DNA from: Nitrospinia bacterium
Lineage (GTDB): Bacteria; Nitrospinota; Nitrospinia; Nitrospinales; JAJDAT01
NCBI GenBank assembly: GCA_029261715.1
Contig: JAJDAT010000012.1
Location: 1 to 64,000, forward strand
Reading direction: 5' to 3'
Length of the DNA: 64,000 nucleotides
A program made the translations under genes and the position numbers. Positions within the stretch are counted from its first letter, which is position 1, and each line of letters starts with the position of its first letter. This document shows, in pieces, positions 53,322-63,789 of this stretch. Below the pieces are notes generated by a model that was not told the DNA's origin, made no database searches, and was given only the letters and a program-made list of their open reading frames with translations.

Positions 53322-53918
53322 TTGAATATAATCGGAAGAGAAGAAACGCCCAATCCTGCGGCGGTAAAATTTATAATGGACGGCCTGGTAATAGCATCGG
53401 GCACATTATCACTTACCACTGGCGAGGACGAAGAAGACGAATATAGAGGCGATAACAAAACAGCGCTTGCTTTATTCAAATTGGGAGCTCAAGAAGTTTT
53501 TTTCTTTAAAAACTCCGTTTCCGTAACCATGTTTTCCGAAAAAGCATGGGAGTTTTTTATGGAAGACGTGATTGAAACTCTGGAAACTAATTTAATTCCT
53601 CCAGGCGAAGAACCTCCTCCAGAAGAAAAAAAGAAATCGTTTCTGGATGATTTTGATAAAGAAGCTTTTCCTGAGCTTCCTGAAACAGAAAAACTATCCT
53701 TTATTGAATCCTTAATGGATGAAATTATCCGCCCCGCCCTGGCAAATGATGGCGGAGGATTGGAAATCTCTAAATTTGAATCCAATATAGTTGAAATCAA
53801 ATATCAAGGAGCCTGCGGTACTTGCCCAAGTTCATCAGGAGCAACCCATTCAGCAATTCAAAGAGCCCTAAAAAGCTACCTCGACCCTCAACTAACCGTT
53901 TCAATTAAGCGAGCATAA
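53322..53918 (+). CDS. Nfu-type iron-sulfur carrier protein
   Basis: A 198-residue protein with a TTG start and gggag site. An Nfu N-terminal domain (ETPNPAAVKFIMDG, LGAQEVFFFKNSVSVTM) is joined by a Pro/Glu-rich linker to a NifU C-terminal domain (IRPALANDGGGLEI, ACGTCPSSSGATHSAIQ). The CxxC of the last motif binds a 4Fe-4S cluster at the dimer interface. It delivers clusters to target enzymes. Confidence 0.94.
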   Translation: MNIIGREETPNPAAVKFIMDGLVIASGTLSLTTGEDEEDEYRGDNKTALALFKLGAQEVFFFKNSVSVTMFSEKAWEFFMEDVIETLETNLIPPGEEPPPEEKKKSFLDDFDKEAFPELPETEKLSFIESLMDEIIRPALANDGGGLEISKFESNIVEIKYQGACGTCPSSSGATHSAIQRALKSYLDPQLTVSIKRA

Positions 53919-54175
53919 TTTATATCGATTCTAAAGATATAGATTTTCGCTTGTCTCATTTAGATACAGGTTCGCGCCAACTCAAACCCTTTATCTATAC
54001 ACGCCTTTTATTCTTAAAGATTAAAGTATAGAAAACTCGCTCTCGCCTATGTTTTGGGGTTTCTTTAGGTATCCCTAACTATTGGGTTAAACAAACTTTA
54101 ACTTGAAAAAACTCAATTTAAACCCTATATTCACAGTGGATATCTAAATAACTGCTCCGCTAAACTCAATATCGT

Positions 54176-56494
54176 ATGAAAAAACTTATCTTCAGCTTCA
54201 TCTCTGTCGCTTTATTTATCGCATATTCCTCCCTAAGTTTCGCTCAGGAAGACGATGATGTTTTTGACTTGGATTTGACTCAGCTTGCTTCGTTGAAAGT
54301 GGTTTCCGCTTCCAGGTACGAGCAAAGCTTATATGACGCTCCAGCAAATATCACCGTTATAACTCCTAAGCTTATCGAAAGGCGGGGTTATAGGAATCTA
54401 ATAGAAGTTTTAGAAGATATCCCAGGGTTCGACTTCGCCACCTTTGAGGACGGCGGCGGCGAGTATCCCGTACACAGTTTGAGTCGTGGTATTGGTGGGG
54501 ACAACGGGAATACTAAAATATTGTTCATGGTCGACAATATCATCCAAAACCATATCTCTTTTAACTGGTCGCTTGGATGGAATAATCAAATGCCTTTGCA
54601 TGATATTGAGAGGATCGAGATCATCCAGGGACCTGGATCAGCTTTATACGGATCAAATGCACTTTCGGGCATAATTCATATCATCACCAATAAAAAACAA
54701 GAAAAAAACAATGAAATCTACGTAAAACCGTGGATTGGGCAACATGATACCAAAGCTTTGGACCTAAGATATGGGGGCACTTTTAAGGACCTACACTATT
54801 CCGCGACTTTTCGAAAATATGATACTGATGGCGATCAGGGAATAGGACGTCCCGACCCAGGAAGCTACTTTCAAAATAATTTTGAACCGAATGTTCTCAC
54901 AAAAGATTATGATTCCTCGGGCAATTTCCTAACTAACTCGGCTAACCCAACAGCGGGAAGAGCTTTAGAGGACGGATTTAATAATTCCAAAGACAACCTG
55001 GGTCTACGCGCTAACTTATTCTATTTTAACCCCGACGAAGATATAACTTCCGGCACAAAAGAAGCTGGTATTGGACTTTCTTACTGGGACAGAGAAGACG
55101 GACTTGGAAGTTACGTTCCCGGGTTTGAATACCGCGCCAGAGATCCAGAATTCCTGGTTCACCATCGAAACTACCATATTTATGGAAAACACGATTATCA
55201 GTTCAAAGAGAATTTACTCGCAAAGTCTTTAATTTGGTACAGAGCAAATACTCAGGAACCTAATACCGGATTCACCTATGCTTATAGATTCAACGATCTA
55301 AAAAAATCTTACTACAGCTCAAGTTATCAACTTGGGGTCGAAGAACAAATGCATTTTTCCTTTGGAGAAAGTTCGAAATTTCTCTTAGGGGGTCGGTACC
55401 TAAATAACAGAAAAATGGATCAACTCATTTCTTTGGGGCAGGTTCAATCCGGCGACTCGAACACCACAAACTCTTCCTGGGAATTGGCAAATCAAGGATT
55501 AGGCTTAGGTTTACCCGAAACGGAACCGGATATTATCGAAAATGAATACGCCTTGTACGGCGTGCTGGATGGCGAATTAAACCGCTATTTATCTTATTCA
55601 GTAGGGACGCGCTTCGATTACAGCACCGAGTACAATTCTACGGTAAATCCACGAGCTGGCATCATTTTAACCCCACCGGTAGAAGACTGGAATATTCCCG
55701 TCGAACAATGGAACATCAAACTATTGTACGGAACTGCCTTCCGGGCTCCGTCAATTTTCGAAACACGCGACGAATTCCGCGGCAACACGGGTTTAGAGCC
55801 AGAAACGATAGCCACCTATGAAATCGAAAACAACATACAAGTTTTTTCCCATAGGGACCGAGAGTACTTTAACGACTTGCATCTGAAATTTAACTTTTTC
55901 TTTTCGGAGCTTGAAGACTTTATCAGTATAGTTCCCGACGCAAGTCGAGCTGGCGGAGAGCGTTATGACAACATTGGCAAAAGTTATATCAGAGGAGTCT
56001 CGACTCGATTAGACCTCAACGTCATGAAAGACCTCTTCTTTTACTTCAATTATATTTTTCTTGAAGCAAGAGACCAAGGAGGAAGATGGGACGATATAGA
56101 ACATACCGCCAAACATAAAATCAATGCAGGATTTAACTGGCTAACATTAAACCAACACCTCAATATAAACTTTCGCGTCAATTATGTTGGAGAGCGCAAA
56201 GTTCCTATAACCAACTCTTTTTTTAACGACCTTGCCCCAGGATATACCAAAGCTAATTTGGTTTTTACCGGAAAGAATCTGTTAAAAGATCGTCTGTGGA
56301 AAATAGACGTAGAACCTCAATTGATCGTCAAAAATTTATTTGACGAAGATATTGTCGGAGTTGGGCGACAGTCGGGTTCCAGCGATAGAAATGCGTTTGA
56401 TCCTGACACTAATCCCAATCCAGCGGGATTTATTCCTCCTTATCATCCTCAACCTGGTCGCACCTGGTTCTTCAATGTCAAGTTCACCTATTGA
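54176..56494 (+). CDS. TonB-dependent outer-membrane receptor of the YfiR-kinase locus
   Basis: A 772-residue receptor with a signal peptide (cut near SFAQED), an acidic lead (DDVFDLDLTQLASLKVVSASR), and a plug domain at about 55-175 (SLYDAPANITVIT, LSRGIGGDNG, DIERIEIIQGPGSALYGSNALSGIIHI). A large barrel ends in FFNVKFTY. The substrate is unknown. It begins a same-strand series with YfiR, two hybrid kinases, an HD-GYP regulator and a receiver. The stop overlaps the possible yfiR start, showing tight coupling. It may be both transporter and reporter of a ligand. Confidence 0.96.
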   Translation: MKKLIFSFISVALFIAYSSLSFAQEDDDVFDLDLTQLASLKVVSASRYEQSLYDAPANITVITPKLIERRGYRNLIEVLEDIPGFDFATFEDGGGEYPVHSLSRGIGGDNGNTKILFMVDNIIQNHISFNWSLGWNNQMPLHDIERIEIIQGPGSALYGSNALSGIIHIITNKKQEKNNEIYVKPWIGQHDTKALDLRYGGTFKDLHYSATFRKYDTDGDQGIGRPDPGSYFQNNFEPNVLTKDYDSSGNFLTNSANPTAGRALEDGFNNSKDNLGLRANLFYFNPDEDITSGTKEAGIGLSYWDREDGLGSYVPGFEYRARDPEFLVHHRNYHIYGKHDYQFKENLLAKSLIWYRANTQEPNTGFTYAYRFNDLKKSYYSSSYQLGVEEQMHFSFGESSKFLLGGRYLNNRKMDQLISLGQVQSGDSNTTNSSWELANQGLGLGLPETEPDIIENEYALYGVLDGELNRYLSYSVGTRFDYSTEYNSTVNPRAGIILTPPVEDWNIPVEQWNIKLLYGTAFRAPSIFETRDEFRGNTGLEPETIATYEIENNIQVFSHRDREYFNDLHLKFNFFFSELEDFISIVPDASRAGGERYDNIGKSYIRGVSTRLDLNVMKDLFFYFNYIFLEARDQGGRWDDIEHTAKHKINAGFNWLTLNQHLNINFRVNYVGERKVPITNSFFNDLAPGYTKANLVFTGKNLLKDRLWKIDVEPQLIVKNLFDEDIVGVGRQSGSSDRNAFDPDTNPNPAGFIPPYHPQPGRTWFFNVKFTY

Positions 56495-56514
56495 ACATAA
56501 AAAGGCAGGTAAGA

Positions 56515-57078
56515 TTGACTAGATTTTTCGGAAAAAAAATAACTAAACGAAAAATCATAGTCGCTCTGCTAATCATACTTCTAAACGCAACCAGCGCTTT
56601 CGGAGAACCAAAAGGGTACTCTGAGTATAAAATCAAAGCGGGTTATATTTATAATTTCGCACGATTTATAAAATGGCCAGGAGAAAGCTTTAAAGATCAC
56701 CCAAGCTCATTCCTTTTATGTTTGCTAGAAGACGATCCTTTTGGAAACCAGTTTAAAAGAGTAGAGGGAAAACGTATTACCGGAAAAGAACTGACGGTCA
56801 AACGACTTTCCTCTCAAGACAACCTTAAGCAATGCCAGATCCTTTTTATCCCCACCTCTAAAAGGAAGCGCATGAAAGCCATCATTAAATCTCTGGGAGA
56901 TTCTCATGTACTCACTGTAGGGGAAGCTCAAGATTTCCACCAGCTTGGAGGGATGGTAGGTCTTATCAAAAGAGAAGACCGCATAATGCTTGAAATAAAT
57001 CTCAATGCAACAAAAAGAAAAGAACTCAAAATAAACGCTAAACTTTTAGAAATAGCGACCATCGTCGACGACAACTAA
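56515..57078 (+). CDS. YfiR-family (DUF4154) periplasmic protein
   Basis: A 187-residue protein with a TTG start preceded by ggcaggt; a TTG at 56491 overlapping the receptor stop is an alternative. A signal peptide ends near SAFGEP (residue 30). YfiR features are YIYNFARFIKWP, the Cys pair at about 69 and 107, VLTVGEAQDF, LGGMVGLI, and NAKLLEIATIV. YfiR relays redox or envelope signals to a CHASE8-type membrane sensor. Here the next gene encodes exactly such a sensor, fused to a histidine kinase instead of a cyclase. Confidence 0.92.
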   Translation: MTRFFGKKITKRKIIVALLIILLNATSAFGEPKGYSEYKIKAGYIYNFARFIKWPGESFKDHPSSFLLCLLEDDPFGNQFKRVEGKRITGKELTVKRLSSQDNLKQCQILFIPTSKRKRMKAIIKSLGDSHVLTVGEAQDFHQLGGMVGLIKREDRIMLEINLNATKRKELKINAKLLEIATIVDDN

Positions 57079-57124
57079 CACTTATCGGATCGATGTTTTT
57101 AAAGTTAGATACTAAAATAAAATA

Positions 57125-60100
57125 ATGAGTTTTCTTAGCGATTTAAAAATTAGAGGAAAGCTGATTTCTATTACTCTTGTTACAAGCGTAATAGGACTCC
57201 TTATAGCTGGGATAGGGCTCATCGTGTACGACCAAAAAGCGTCGCAACAATATATGGCGACCGAATTATCCATAATAGCTCAAATAATAGCCGACAGAAG
57301 CACCGCCGCTATGGCATTTGAGGATAACAATTCAGCGACCGAAAACCTCACTGCGTTGAAAGTCAGAAAGTCCATTGTCTCCGCTTGTATATATGATAGT
57401 TCCAAGGCTTTGTTCGCAACCTACACCAGCGGTAATCAGGACTCCCCCTGCCCTGCGACTCCTTCAAAAAAAGGTTGGCAGTTCGACGCAAACTACCTTC
57501 ATATTTTTCAACCTATTCTTATCGAAGACGATCAAGTGGGAATCGTTTACATCCGTTCAGATTTAAGCGACTTAGACACTCGTCTATATAATTTTGCAAT
57601 AGCCGTGTCGATCGTCATTATTTTAGCCGCGATCCTGGCGTTTCTTTTCTCCTCAGTTTTACAAAAAATAATAACAAGGCCGCTTTCAAAACTTGTAACT
57701 GCCGCCAAAGGAGTATCAGAAAAGAAAGATTACTCCGTCAGAGTCGAAAAAGAGGGCAAAGACGAATTAGGGCTTCTAGTAGACGCTTTCAATGAAATGC
57801 TCTCAACCACAGAAAAACAAAATTTGGCAATTCGGGAATCGAAAGATCAACTTGAAGTCCGAGTAGAGGAACGGACAAAAGAGTTACATATCGAAAGAGA
57901 TAAAGCCGTAGAACAAACAAAGGAATTGGATATTGCAAGAGAGAAAGCCGAAGAGGCCAATCAAGCTAAGAGTGATTTCTTATCCAATATGAGCCACGAG
58001 ATCCGCACTCCAATGAACGCTATTATCGGCATGAGTCATCTGGCATTGAGAACCGATTTAGACTCAAAGCAACATAATTATGTGAGTAAAATACAATCCG
58101 CAGGCAATGCCCTGCTTGTGCTGATAAACGATATTCTCGATTTTTCAAAGATCGAATCCGGAAAACTTGAGATGGAAACTATTGAGTTCCAGCTAGATCA
58201 CGTTTTCAGTAACTTATCTACGATGATCCATGAAAAAGCTCATGAGAAAGGCTTAGAACTACTTTTTAAGCCTGACAAAACAGTCCCTAAAAGTTTAATG
58301 GGAGACCCTCTACGCCTCGGACAGGTTTTGATCAATCTAGGCAACAACGCCGTCAAGTTTACCGAGAAAGGCGAAATCATTGCTTCCGTCACCACTATTA
58401 AAAAAACATCCGACCAGATTGTTCTGCAATTTTCCATCAAAGATACGGGAATCGGATTATCTGAAAAACAAATATCAAAGCTTTTTAAATCCTTCAGTCA
58501 GGCGGATAACAGTACAACACGGAAGTTTGGAGGCACTGGATTGGGTCTGAGTATTTCCAAACGGTTAGTCGAAATTATGGGTGGTAAAATCTGGGTAGAA
58601 AGCGAGCAGGGAAAAGGAAGTACTTTCTTTTTCACCGCTACTTTTGGCATCTCTAAAACCGAACAATCGAAAATATTAGCGCCCTCAATGGCCCTTGAAG
58701 ATTTAAAAGTCTTAGTTGTGGATGATAATAAAACTTCTCGTCACATTTTACAGGAGGAGCTTGAATCTTTCTCATGCAATGTGACAGTTGCCGCTTCAGG
58801 TCCTGACGGAATCGCCGAATTAGAGAAAGAAACTAATGGGAAACCATATGATTTAGTCTTAATGGATTGGAAGATGCCAGAAATGGATGGTATCAAGGCT
58901 TCTAAGCTCATAAAAGCCAACAGTCAATTATCTAAAACTCCTACAATCATTATGGTAACGGCATATGGGCGCGAGGAGATTAACAAAGAAGCTCAGAATA
59001 CAGGCTTAGACGGTTTTCTTATTAAACCCGTAACTCCTTCAGCTTTATTGGATACCATCATGACTTTTTTGGGAAAGAAAACTCCTAAAAAAGTTGAAAA
59101 TAATTTGGATCAAGAAAAAGAACGTAAATTGTTGCCGATTCGAGGAGCAAAAATTCTGCTGGTAGAAGACAATGCAATCAATCAGGAAATTGCTAATGAA
59201 ATATTACAGAAAGCCGGGTTAGTCGTAACCATCGCCAACAACGGGAAAGAAGCCGTTGCAAAAGTTAAAGCATCTGAATACGATCTCGTTCTCATGGACC
59301 TTCAAATGCCAGAAATGAATGGCTTTGAAGCCACAAAAATCATTAAAAGCGACCCAAAATTTAAAAGTTTACCGGTTTTAGCAATGACAGCCAATGTGAT
59401 GAAACACGATATAGAACAATGCATGGGCGCTGGAATGAACGGCCACATTGCTAAACCTATAAACGTAAAGCGCCTGTTTGAAACGCTTGTGGAATGGATT
59501 GAACCCCGCGAAGAATTTACATCTATCCCCATCCCCATGGACTCTTCGAATGAAACCGATGACATGGATAGCGTGGAGATACCCAACTTCCCCGAAATCA
59601 ACGTTCAAAAAAGTTTGGAAATGATCGGAGGCGATACGATATTATATCGGAAACTCTTATTTCAATTTCATGATTTATGCTTAAATTCCATGCAAGAAAT
59701 TGAAACAGCCCTTGAAGAAGGCGATATGAAAACAATCGGAAGGATCATGCATACACTTAAGGGAGCTTCAGGCTCTATTGGAGCAATCAATCTGGCATCT
59801 GCATCCGGAAAAATTGAATCTCAGATTTTAGAAAAAGGCGACAAGGAACAAGAAATTGATTTAGAAAGTTTTTCCGAATGCTACGGCAAGGTCATAAGTT
59901 CATTAAGCCAATTTAATGCCCAATGTTCCAAAGAAATCAAGCCATCAGGAATACAACAACCTGTAGCAGATCATAAAGTTCTATTGGATTCTTTGAATGT
60001 TCTAGAACCGCTTTTAAAAACACGTAAACCTAAAAAATGCGCTCAAGCATTAGACGAGGTTTTGCGCCTTTCATGGCCGCCAGACCTTATAGAAGAAATT

Positions 60101-60202
60101 AAAGAGTTAGAACAATCCGTTAATAAATATAAATTTAAAAAAGCCATCACAATTTTAGAGTCCGTATTAAACAAACTGAACCATGGAGAAAATTATGAAT
60201 GA
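57125..60202 (+). CDS. CHASE8-HAMP hybrid histidine kinase with two receivers and Hpt
   Basis: A 1025-residue inner-membrane kinase. TM1 is at 13-35, and a CHASE8 periplasmic domain at about 40-155 ([21 protein letters not shown]) contains Cys. TM2 is at 157-178 and HAMP at 180-232. A coiled coil leads to HisKA (His291 in [10 protein letters not shown]), HATPase_c ([27 protein letters not shown]), REC1 (about 530-650, [11 protein letters not shown]), REC2 (about 675-795, [11 protein letters not shown]) and Hpt (about 835-920, [10 protein letters not shown]). CHASE8-HAMP is the input half of the YfiN cyclase. With yfiR immediately upstream, it is the likely YfiR-controlled protein. No ribosome site is evident. 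Its stop overlaps the HD-GYP gene. Confidence 0.95.
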   Translation: MSFLSDLKIRGKLISITLVTSVIGLLIAGIGLIVYDQKASQQYMATELSIIAQIIADRSTAAMAFEDNNSATENLTALKVRKSIVSACIYDSSKALFATYTSGNQDSPCPATPSKKGWQFDANYLHIFQPILIEDDQVGIVYIRSDLSDLDTRLYNFAIAVSIVIILAAILAFLFSSVLQKIITRPLSKLVTAAKGVSEKKDYSVRVEKEGKDELGLLVDAFNEMLSTTEKQNLAIRESKDQLEVRVEERTKELHIERDKAVEQTKELDIAREKAEEANQAKSDFLSNMSHEIRTPMNAIIGMSHLALRTDLDSKQHNYVSKIQSAGNALLVLINDILDFSKIESGKLEMETIEFQLDHVFSNLSTMIHEKAHEKGLELLFKPDKTVPKSLMGDPLRLGQVLINLGNNAVKFTEKGEIIASVTTIKKTSDQIVLQFSIKDTGIGLSEKQISKLFKSFSQADNSTTRKFGGTGLGLSISKRLVEIMGGKIWVESEQGKGSTFFFTATFGISKTEQSKILAPSMALEDLKVLVVDDNKTSRHILQEELESFSCNVTVAASGPDGIAELEKETNGKPYDLVLMDWKMPEMDGIKASKLIKANSQLSKTPTIIMVTAYGREEINKEAQNTGLDGFLIKPVTPSALLDTIMTFLGKKTPKKVENNLDQEKERKLLPIRGAKILLVEDNAINQEIANEILQKAGLVVTIANNGKEAVAKVKASEYDLVLMDLQMPEMNGFEATKIIKSDPKFKSLPVLAMTANVMKHDIEQCMGAGMNGHIAKPINVKRLFETLVEWIEPREEFTSIPIPMDSSNETDDMDSVEIPNFPEINVQKSLEMIGGDTILYRKLLFQFHDLCLNSMQEIETALEEGDMKTIGRIMHTLKGASGSIGAINLASASGKIESQILEKGDKEQEIDLESFSECYGKVISSLSQFNAQCSKEIKPSGIQQPVADHKVLLDSLNVLEPLLKTRKPKKCAQALDEVLRLSWPPDLIEEIKELEQSVNKYKFKKAITILESVLNKLNHGENYE

Positions 60203-61283
60203 GTCTCCGAAGTTTAATATTCTTTTGGTGGATGACACCGAAAGCAATATATCCATCTTGATACACGCTCTCGATGAAGATTACGAATTGAGCGTCGCTG
60301 AAGACGGCGAGAGCGCGCTTGAAGCGGTAGAGTCCGAAATACCCGACTTGATTCTGTTAGATATCATGATGCCAGATATGGATGGCTATGAAGTCTGCAC
60401 ACGCCTGCAAAAAGATCCAAGAACAAGAAATATACCAATTATTTTTCTCACCGCCATGACCCAGGTAGATAGCAAAACCAAATGTTTCGAAATGGGCGCG
60501 GTCGATTACATCACCAAACCTTTTGAGATCATGGAAGTGAAGGCAAGAGTTAAAACTCATCTTTCGCTAATGCACGCCAAAAAACAACTGATATATCAAA
60601 ACGAAATTCTTGATCAAAAAGTTATGGAACGGACTCAAGAACTTTCTTTAACACAGGATGCCAGCATTTTCAGTTTGGGAACATTGGCGGAATATAGAGA
60701 CCCTGAAACCGGCGGCCATATTCGGCGCACCCAAAGTTATGTCAAACTCCTGGCCGAGAACTTAAAGAAACATCCTAAGTTTAGTGATTTTTTAACAGAG
60801 GCCACAATTGAGCTGCTCTATAAATCCGCTCCTCTTCATGATATTGGGAAAGTCGGCGTTCCCGACAGTATTTTACTCAAACCAGGTCCGCTCACTGATG
60901 AAGAGTTTAAAGAAATGAAGAAACACACTGTTTATGGCAGGAATACGATTCTGACTACTGAACGAATTTTAAAAACCAGTTCTTCCTTCATGCGGTTTGC
61001 AAGGGAAATTGCCTATTCCCATCAGGAGAAGTGGGACGGTTCAGGATATCCTCAAGGAACTAAAGGCGAAGATATCCCATTGTCAGGAAGACTGATGGCT
61101 TTAGCGGACGTATACGACGCTCTTATAAGCAAGCGCGTTTATAAATCCGCATTTTCCCATGAAAAAGCCACGAACATCATTATTGAGGGTAAAGGCAAAC
61201 ATTTTGATCCCGACCTCGTAGACGCTTTCATAAAAATTAACGACGATTTTGCAGAAACCGCCAACAAACATAGGGATCTATAA
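60195..61283 (+). CDS. REC-HD-GYP c-di-GMP phosphodiesterase regulator
   Basis: A 362-residue protein. The start at 60195 uses the ggag in ATGGAG of an earlier ATG (60183), and overlaps the kinase stop by 8 bases, so translation is coupled. A receiver (about 8-125) has Asp in [11 protein letters not shown] and Lys in TKPF. HD-GYP follows at about 160-350, with [30 protein letters not shown] and [10 protein letters not shown] complete. It should hydrolyse c-di-GMP when phosphorylated or released. It is the output of the upstream CHASE8 kinase. No GGDEF gene lies in the locus. Confidence 0.95.
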   Translation: MNESPKFNILLVDDTESNISILIHALDEDYELSVAEDGESALEAVESEIPDLILLDIMMPDMDGYEVCTRLQKDPRTRNIPIIFLTAMTQVDSKTKCFEMGAVDYITKPFEIMEVKARVKTHLSLMHAKKQLIYQNEILDQKVMERTQELSLTQDASIFSLGTLAEYRDPETGGHIRRTQSYVKLLAENLKKHPKFSDFLTEATIELLYKSAPLHDIGKVGVPDSILLKPGPLTDEEFKEMKKHTVYGRNTILTTERILKTSSSFMRFAREIAYSHQEKWDGSGYPQGTKGEDIPLSGRLMALADVYDALISKRVYKSAFSHEKATNIIIEGKGKHFDPDLVDAFIKINDDFAETANKHRDL

Positions 61284-61358
61284 GTAATAGCAGTTTGAGA
61301 TCTAATCCTTTCCAACTTTACTTGAGTAAGGCTTGCAATAAACCTCAAAACCACGCAA

Positions 61359-61419
61359 ATAAAACCTCAAAATACATGCTAAACTTTTAGCGCCAACAAC
61401 CATCGTTGACGAGAGCTAA
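61359..61419 (+). pseudogene. YfiR C-terminal scar left by a tandem duplication
   Basis: The segment ctcaaaata, gctaaacttttag and accatcgt is nearly identical to the last codons of the yfiR gene at 57030-57078. It reads AKLLAPTTIVDES-stop against AKLLEIATIVDDN-stop. It stands directly before the second CHASE8 kinase, just as intact yfiR stands before the first. This marks the breakpoint of a yfiR-kinase duplication. Confidence 0.75.
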
Positions 61420-61463
61420 CCTATGACGTCGCCCCCTATGGGCGATAGCCCCAAATTCAAATT

Positions 61464-63371
61464 ATGAGTTTTCTGAGCGGCTTAAAAATTAGAGGCAAAC
61501 TAATTTCCATTACTCTTATTACAAGCGTAATAGGACTTTTATTGGCTGGAATAGGACTCATCATTTATGACAAGAAAACAACGCAACAATATATGGCGAC
61601 GGAGCTATCTGTAATCGCTCAAATAATAGCCGACAGAAGCACCGCGGCTATGGCTTTTGAAGATAAAACTCTCGCCAGAGAAAACCTCTCGGCATTAAGA
61701 GCCAGAAAATCCATTGTATCGGCTTGCATATACAACAATTCCAGCGAATTATTCGCGACTTATATGAACGGGAAATTAGACTCCCCCTGCCCCGCTAAAC
61801 CATCACAGCAAGGCTCGAACTTCGATCAAAATTATCTTCATCTGTTTCAACCTATTCTTATCGAAGACGATCAAGTGGGCACCGTTTATATTCGTTCAGA
61901 TTTACGCGATATCGACACGCGCTTGTACAACTTTGCAATCGCCGTAACGGTTGTCATCATTTTAGCCGCTATCCTGGGATTTCTTTTTTCTTCGGTCTTA
62001 CAAAAAATAATAACCGGACCGCTTTCAAAACTTGTCAATACGGCTAAGGACGTCTCGGAAAAGAAAGATTATTCCGTTCGCGTAGAAAAAGAAAGTAATG
62101 ACGAACTAGGGCTTTTAGTAGACGCTTTTAACGAAATGCTTCATACAACAGAAAAGCAAAACTTAGCCATACAAGAATCTAGAGATCAACTCGAAGTCCG
62201 GGTAGAAGAGCGAACAAAAGAGTTACATGTTGCAATGGATAAAGCCGAAGAGGCCAATCGAGCTAAAAGTACATTCCTCGCCAATATGAGTCACGAGATT
62301 CGAACTCCAATGAACGCTATCATCGGGTTTGCCGATTTACTGCAACGTGAAGATGGGATGACCGAGCGCCAAATCCAATACTCCAAATTTATCAAAGAAA
62401 GCGGCGACCACCTAACAAGCCTGGTAAACGACATTTTAGATATCGCAAAAATTGAAGCTGGCCAAATGAAATTAAAAAATGTGGATTTTGCTTTGCAAGG
62501 TTTAGCCGAAGAACTTGCAACAATGTTCCAATTAAAATGCGAAGAAAAACACCTTGATTGGAAGATAGATTATTCTCACGGCAATTGCTTGGTAAAGGGC
62601 GACGAAATTAAATTGCGACAGGTTTTAATCAACCTGTTAGGCAATGCCCTCAAATTTACAGATAGCGGAGCAATTTCTTTCAAAATAAGCGAGGTAAAAA
62701 AGAATTACTTTCAATTTGAGGTTGCCGATACCGGACCAGGAATCCCCGTAGAATCGCAAGAAAAGATATTTGAGCATTTTGAACAGGATAAAGAAGGGAT
62801 AGATAAAGGCGGCACCGGATTAGGACTGGCCATATCCAAAAAATTCATCACTACAATGGGCGGAGAATTAAAATTAGAATCCACCGTTGGAAAAGGAACT
62901 CGGTTTTATTTCACTCTCAATCTTCCAACCATAACAATCAATCAGCCTTCGTCTTCTAATGTTCAAAAAGATAGAAGATCTTCCAAGCTAACGGCACACG
63001 TTAAGCCATTAGTGGTAGACGATAACCTTGCCAACCGCGTTTTATTAAACAATATCCTTTTAGAGATTGGAATAGAGTCAATCGAGGCGGTCAATGGTAA
63101 AGATGGCATTGAGCAAATCCGCCAACACAAACCCAATATAGTGTTTATGGATATACAAATGCCTGTTATGGACGGGATCACCGCTATCCGTAAGTTGAAA
63201 GAAAAAAACGAACTAAACAATATTAAAATGGTAGCCGTCTCCGCCGCCGCATTTGTCCACCAACAAGAAAAGTACCTAGAAGAAGGTTTTCATTATATAA
63301 TTACTAAACCTTTTGACGCAGAAGCAATATATAATTGTCTTGAGACGTTATTTGGAATACCATTAGAATAA
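61464..63371 (+). CDS. Second CHASE8-HAMP hybrid histidine kinase
   Basis: A 635-residue kinase whose first 255 residues are nearly identical to the kinase at 57125, including CHASE8, both TM helices, HAMP and the coiled coil. The catalytic half is different: HisKA (His277 in [10 protein letters not shown]), HATPase_c ([20 protein letters not shown]) and one receiver (about 510-630, [15 protein letters not shown]). No Hpt is present. So a duplicated sensor head was joined to another kinase core. Both kinases should read the same YfiR-type signal, which would allow branching of the response. Confidence 0.95.
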   Translation: MSFLSGLKIRGKLISITLITSVIGLLLAGIGLIIYDKKTTQQYMATELSVIAQIIADRSTAAMAFEDKTLARENLSALRARKSIVSACIYNNSSELFATYMNGKLDSPCPAKPSQQGSNFDQNYLHLFQPILIEDDQVGTVYIRSDLRDIDTRLYNFAIAVTVVIILAAILGFLFSSVLQKIITGPLSKLVNTAKDVSEKKDYSVRVEKESNDELGLLVDAFNEMLHTTEKQNLAIQESRDQLEVRVEERTKELHVAMDKAEEANRAKSTFLANMSHEIRTPMNAIIGFADLLQREDGMTERQIQYSKFIKESGDHLTSLVNDILDIAKIEAGQMKLKNVDFALQGLAEELATMFQLKCEEKHLDWKIDYSHGNCLVKGDEIKLRQVLINLLGNALKFTDSGAISFKISEVKKNYFQFEVADTGPGIPVESQEKIFEHFEQDKEGIDKGGTGLGLAISKKFITTMGGELKLESTVGKGTRFYFTLNLPTITINQPSSSNVQKDRRSSKLTAHVKPLVVDDNLANRVLLNNILLEIGIESIEAVNGKDGIEQIRQHKPNIVFMDIQMPVMDGITAIRKLKEKNELNNIKMVAVSAAAFVHQQEKYLEEGFHYIITKPFDAEAIYNCLETLFGIPLE

Positions 63372-63402
63372 AAATTATTTCGAATCGTACAAAGGATTTT
63401 TT

Positions 63403-63789
63403 ATGGATACAGGGTTAACTGTCCTCATCGTTGAAGACGACTTTAAAATGGCCGCTCTGATTGAGGGATACTTGAGAAATATGGGATTTTCAAAAATCCA
63501 GATTTCTGATAGCGGTCAAGCGGCTCTGGAAATTCTTCAATCCCAAGAAGTTGGATTGGTTATATCTGATTTAGGAATGCCTGGGCTTTCAGGTCTCGAC
63601 CTGCTAAAAAAGACACGAGAAGATTTGAACTTAAAAATCCTCCCGTTCATTATGCTTACAGGCTCCGATAAAGACGACGATATAAGAGACGCCACGTTAG
63701 CTGGGGTTACCGCCTACTTTCTAAAGCCTTTAAAATTCGATCCATTTAAAAATAGAATTGAAGCTCTTTTCAAATGTATCGGAGAATAG
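63403..63789 (+). CDS. Stand-alone CheY-like receiver
   Basis: A 128-residue single-domain receiver with an aagga site. It has the acidic pocket EDD, phospho-Asp in VISDLGMPG, Thr in MLTGS, and Lys in LKPL. It is last in the series and probably takes phosphate from one of the CHASE8 kinases, acting as a shuttle to another Hpt protein or as a direct effector. Ends in TAG. Confidence 0.92.
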   Translation: MDTGLTVLIVEDDFKMAALIEGYLRNMGFSKIQISDSGQAALEILQSQEVGLVISDLGMPGLSGLDLLKKTREDLNLKILPFIMLTGSDKDDDIRDATLAGVTAYFLKPLKFDPFKNRIEALFKCIGE

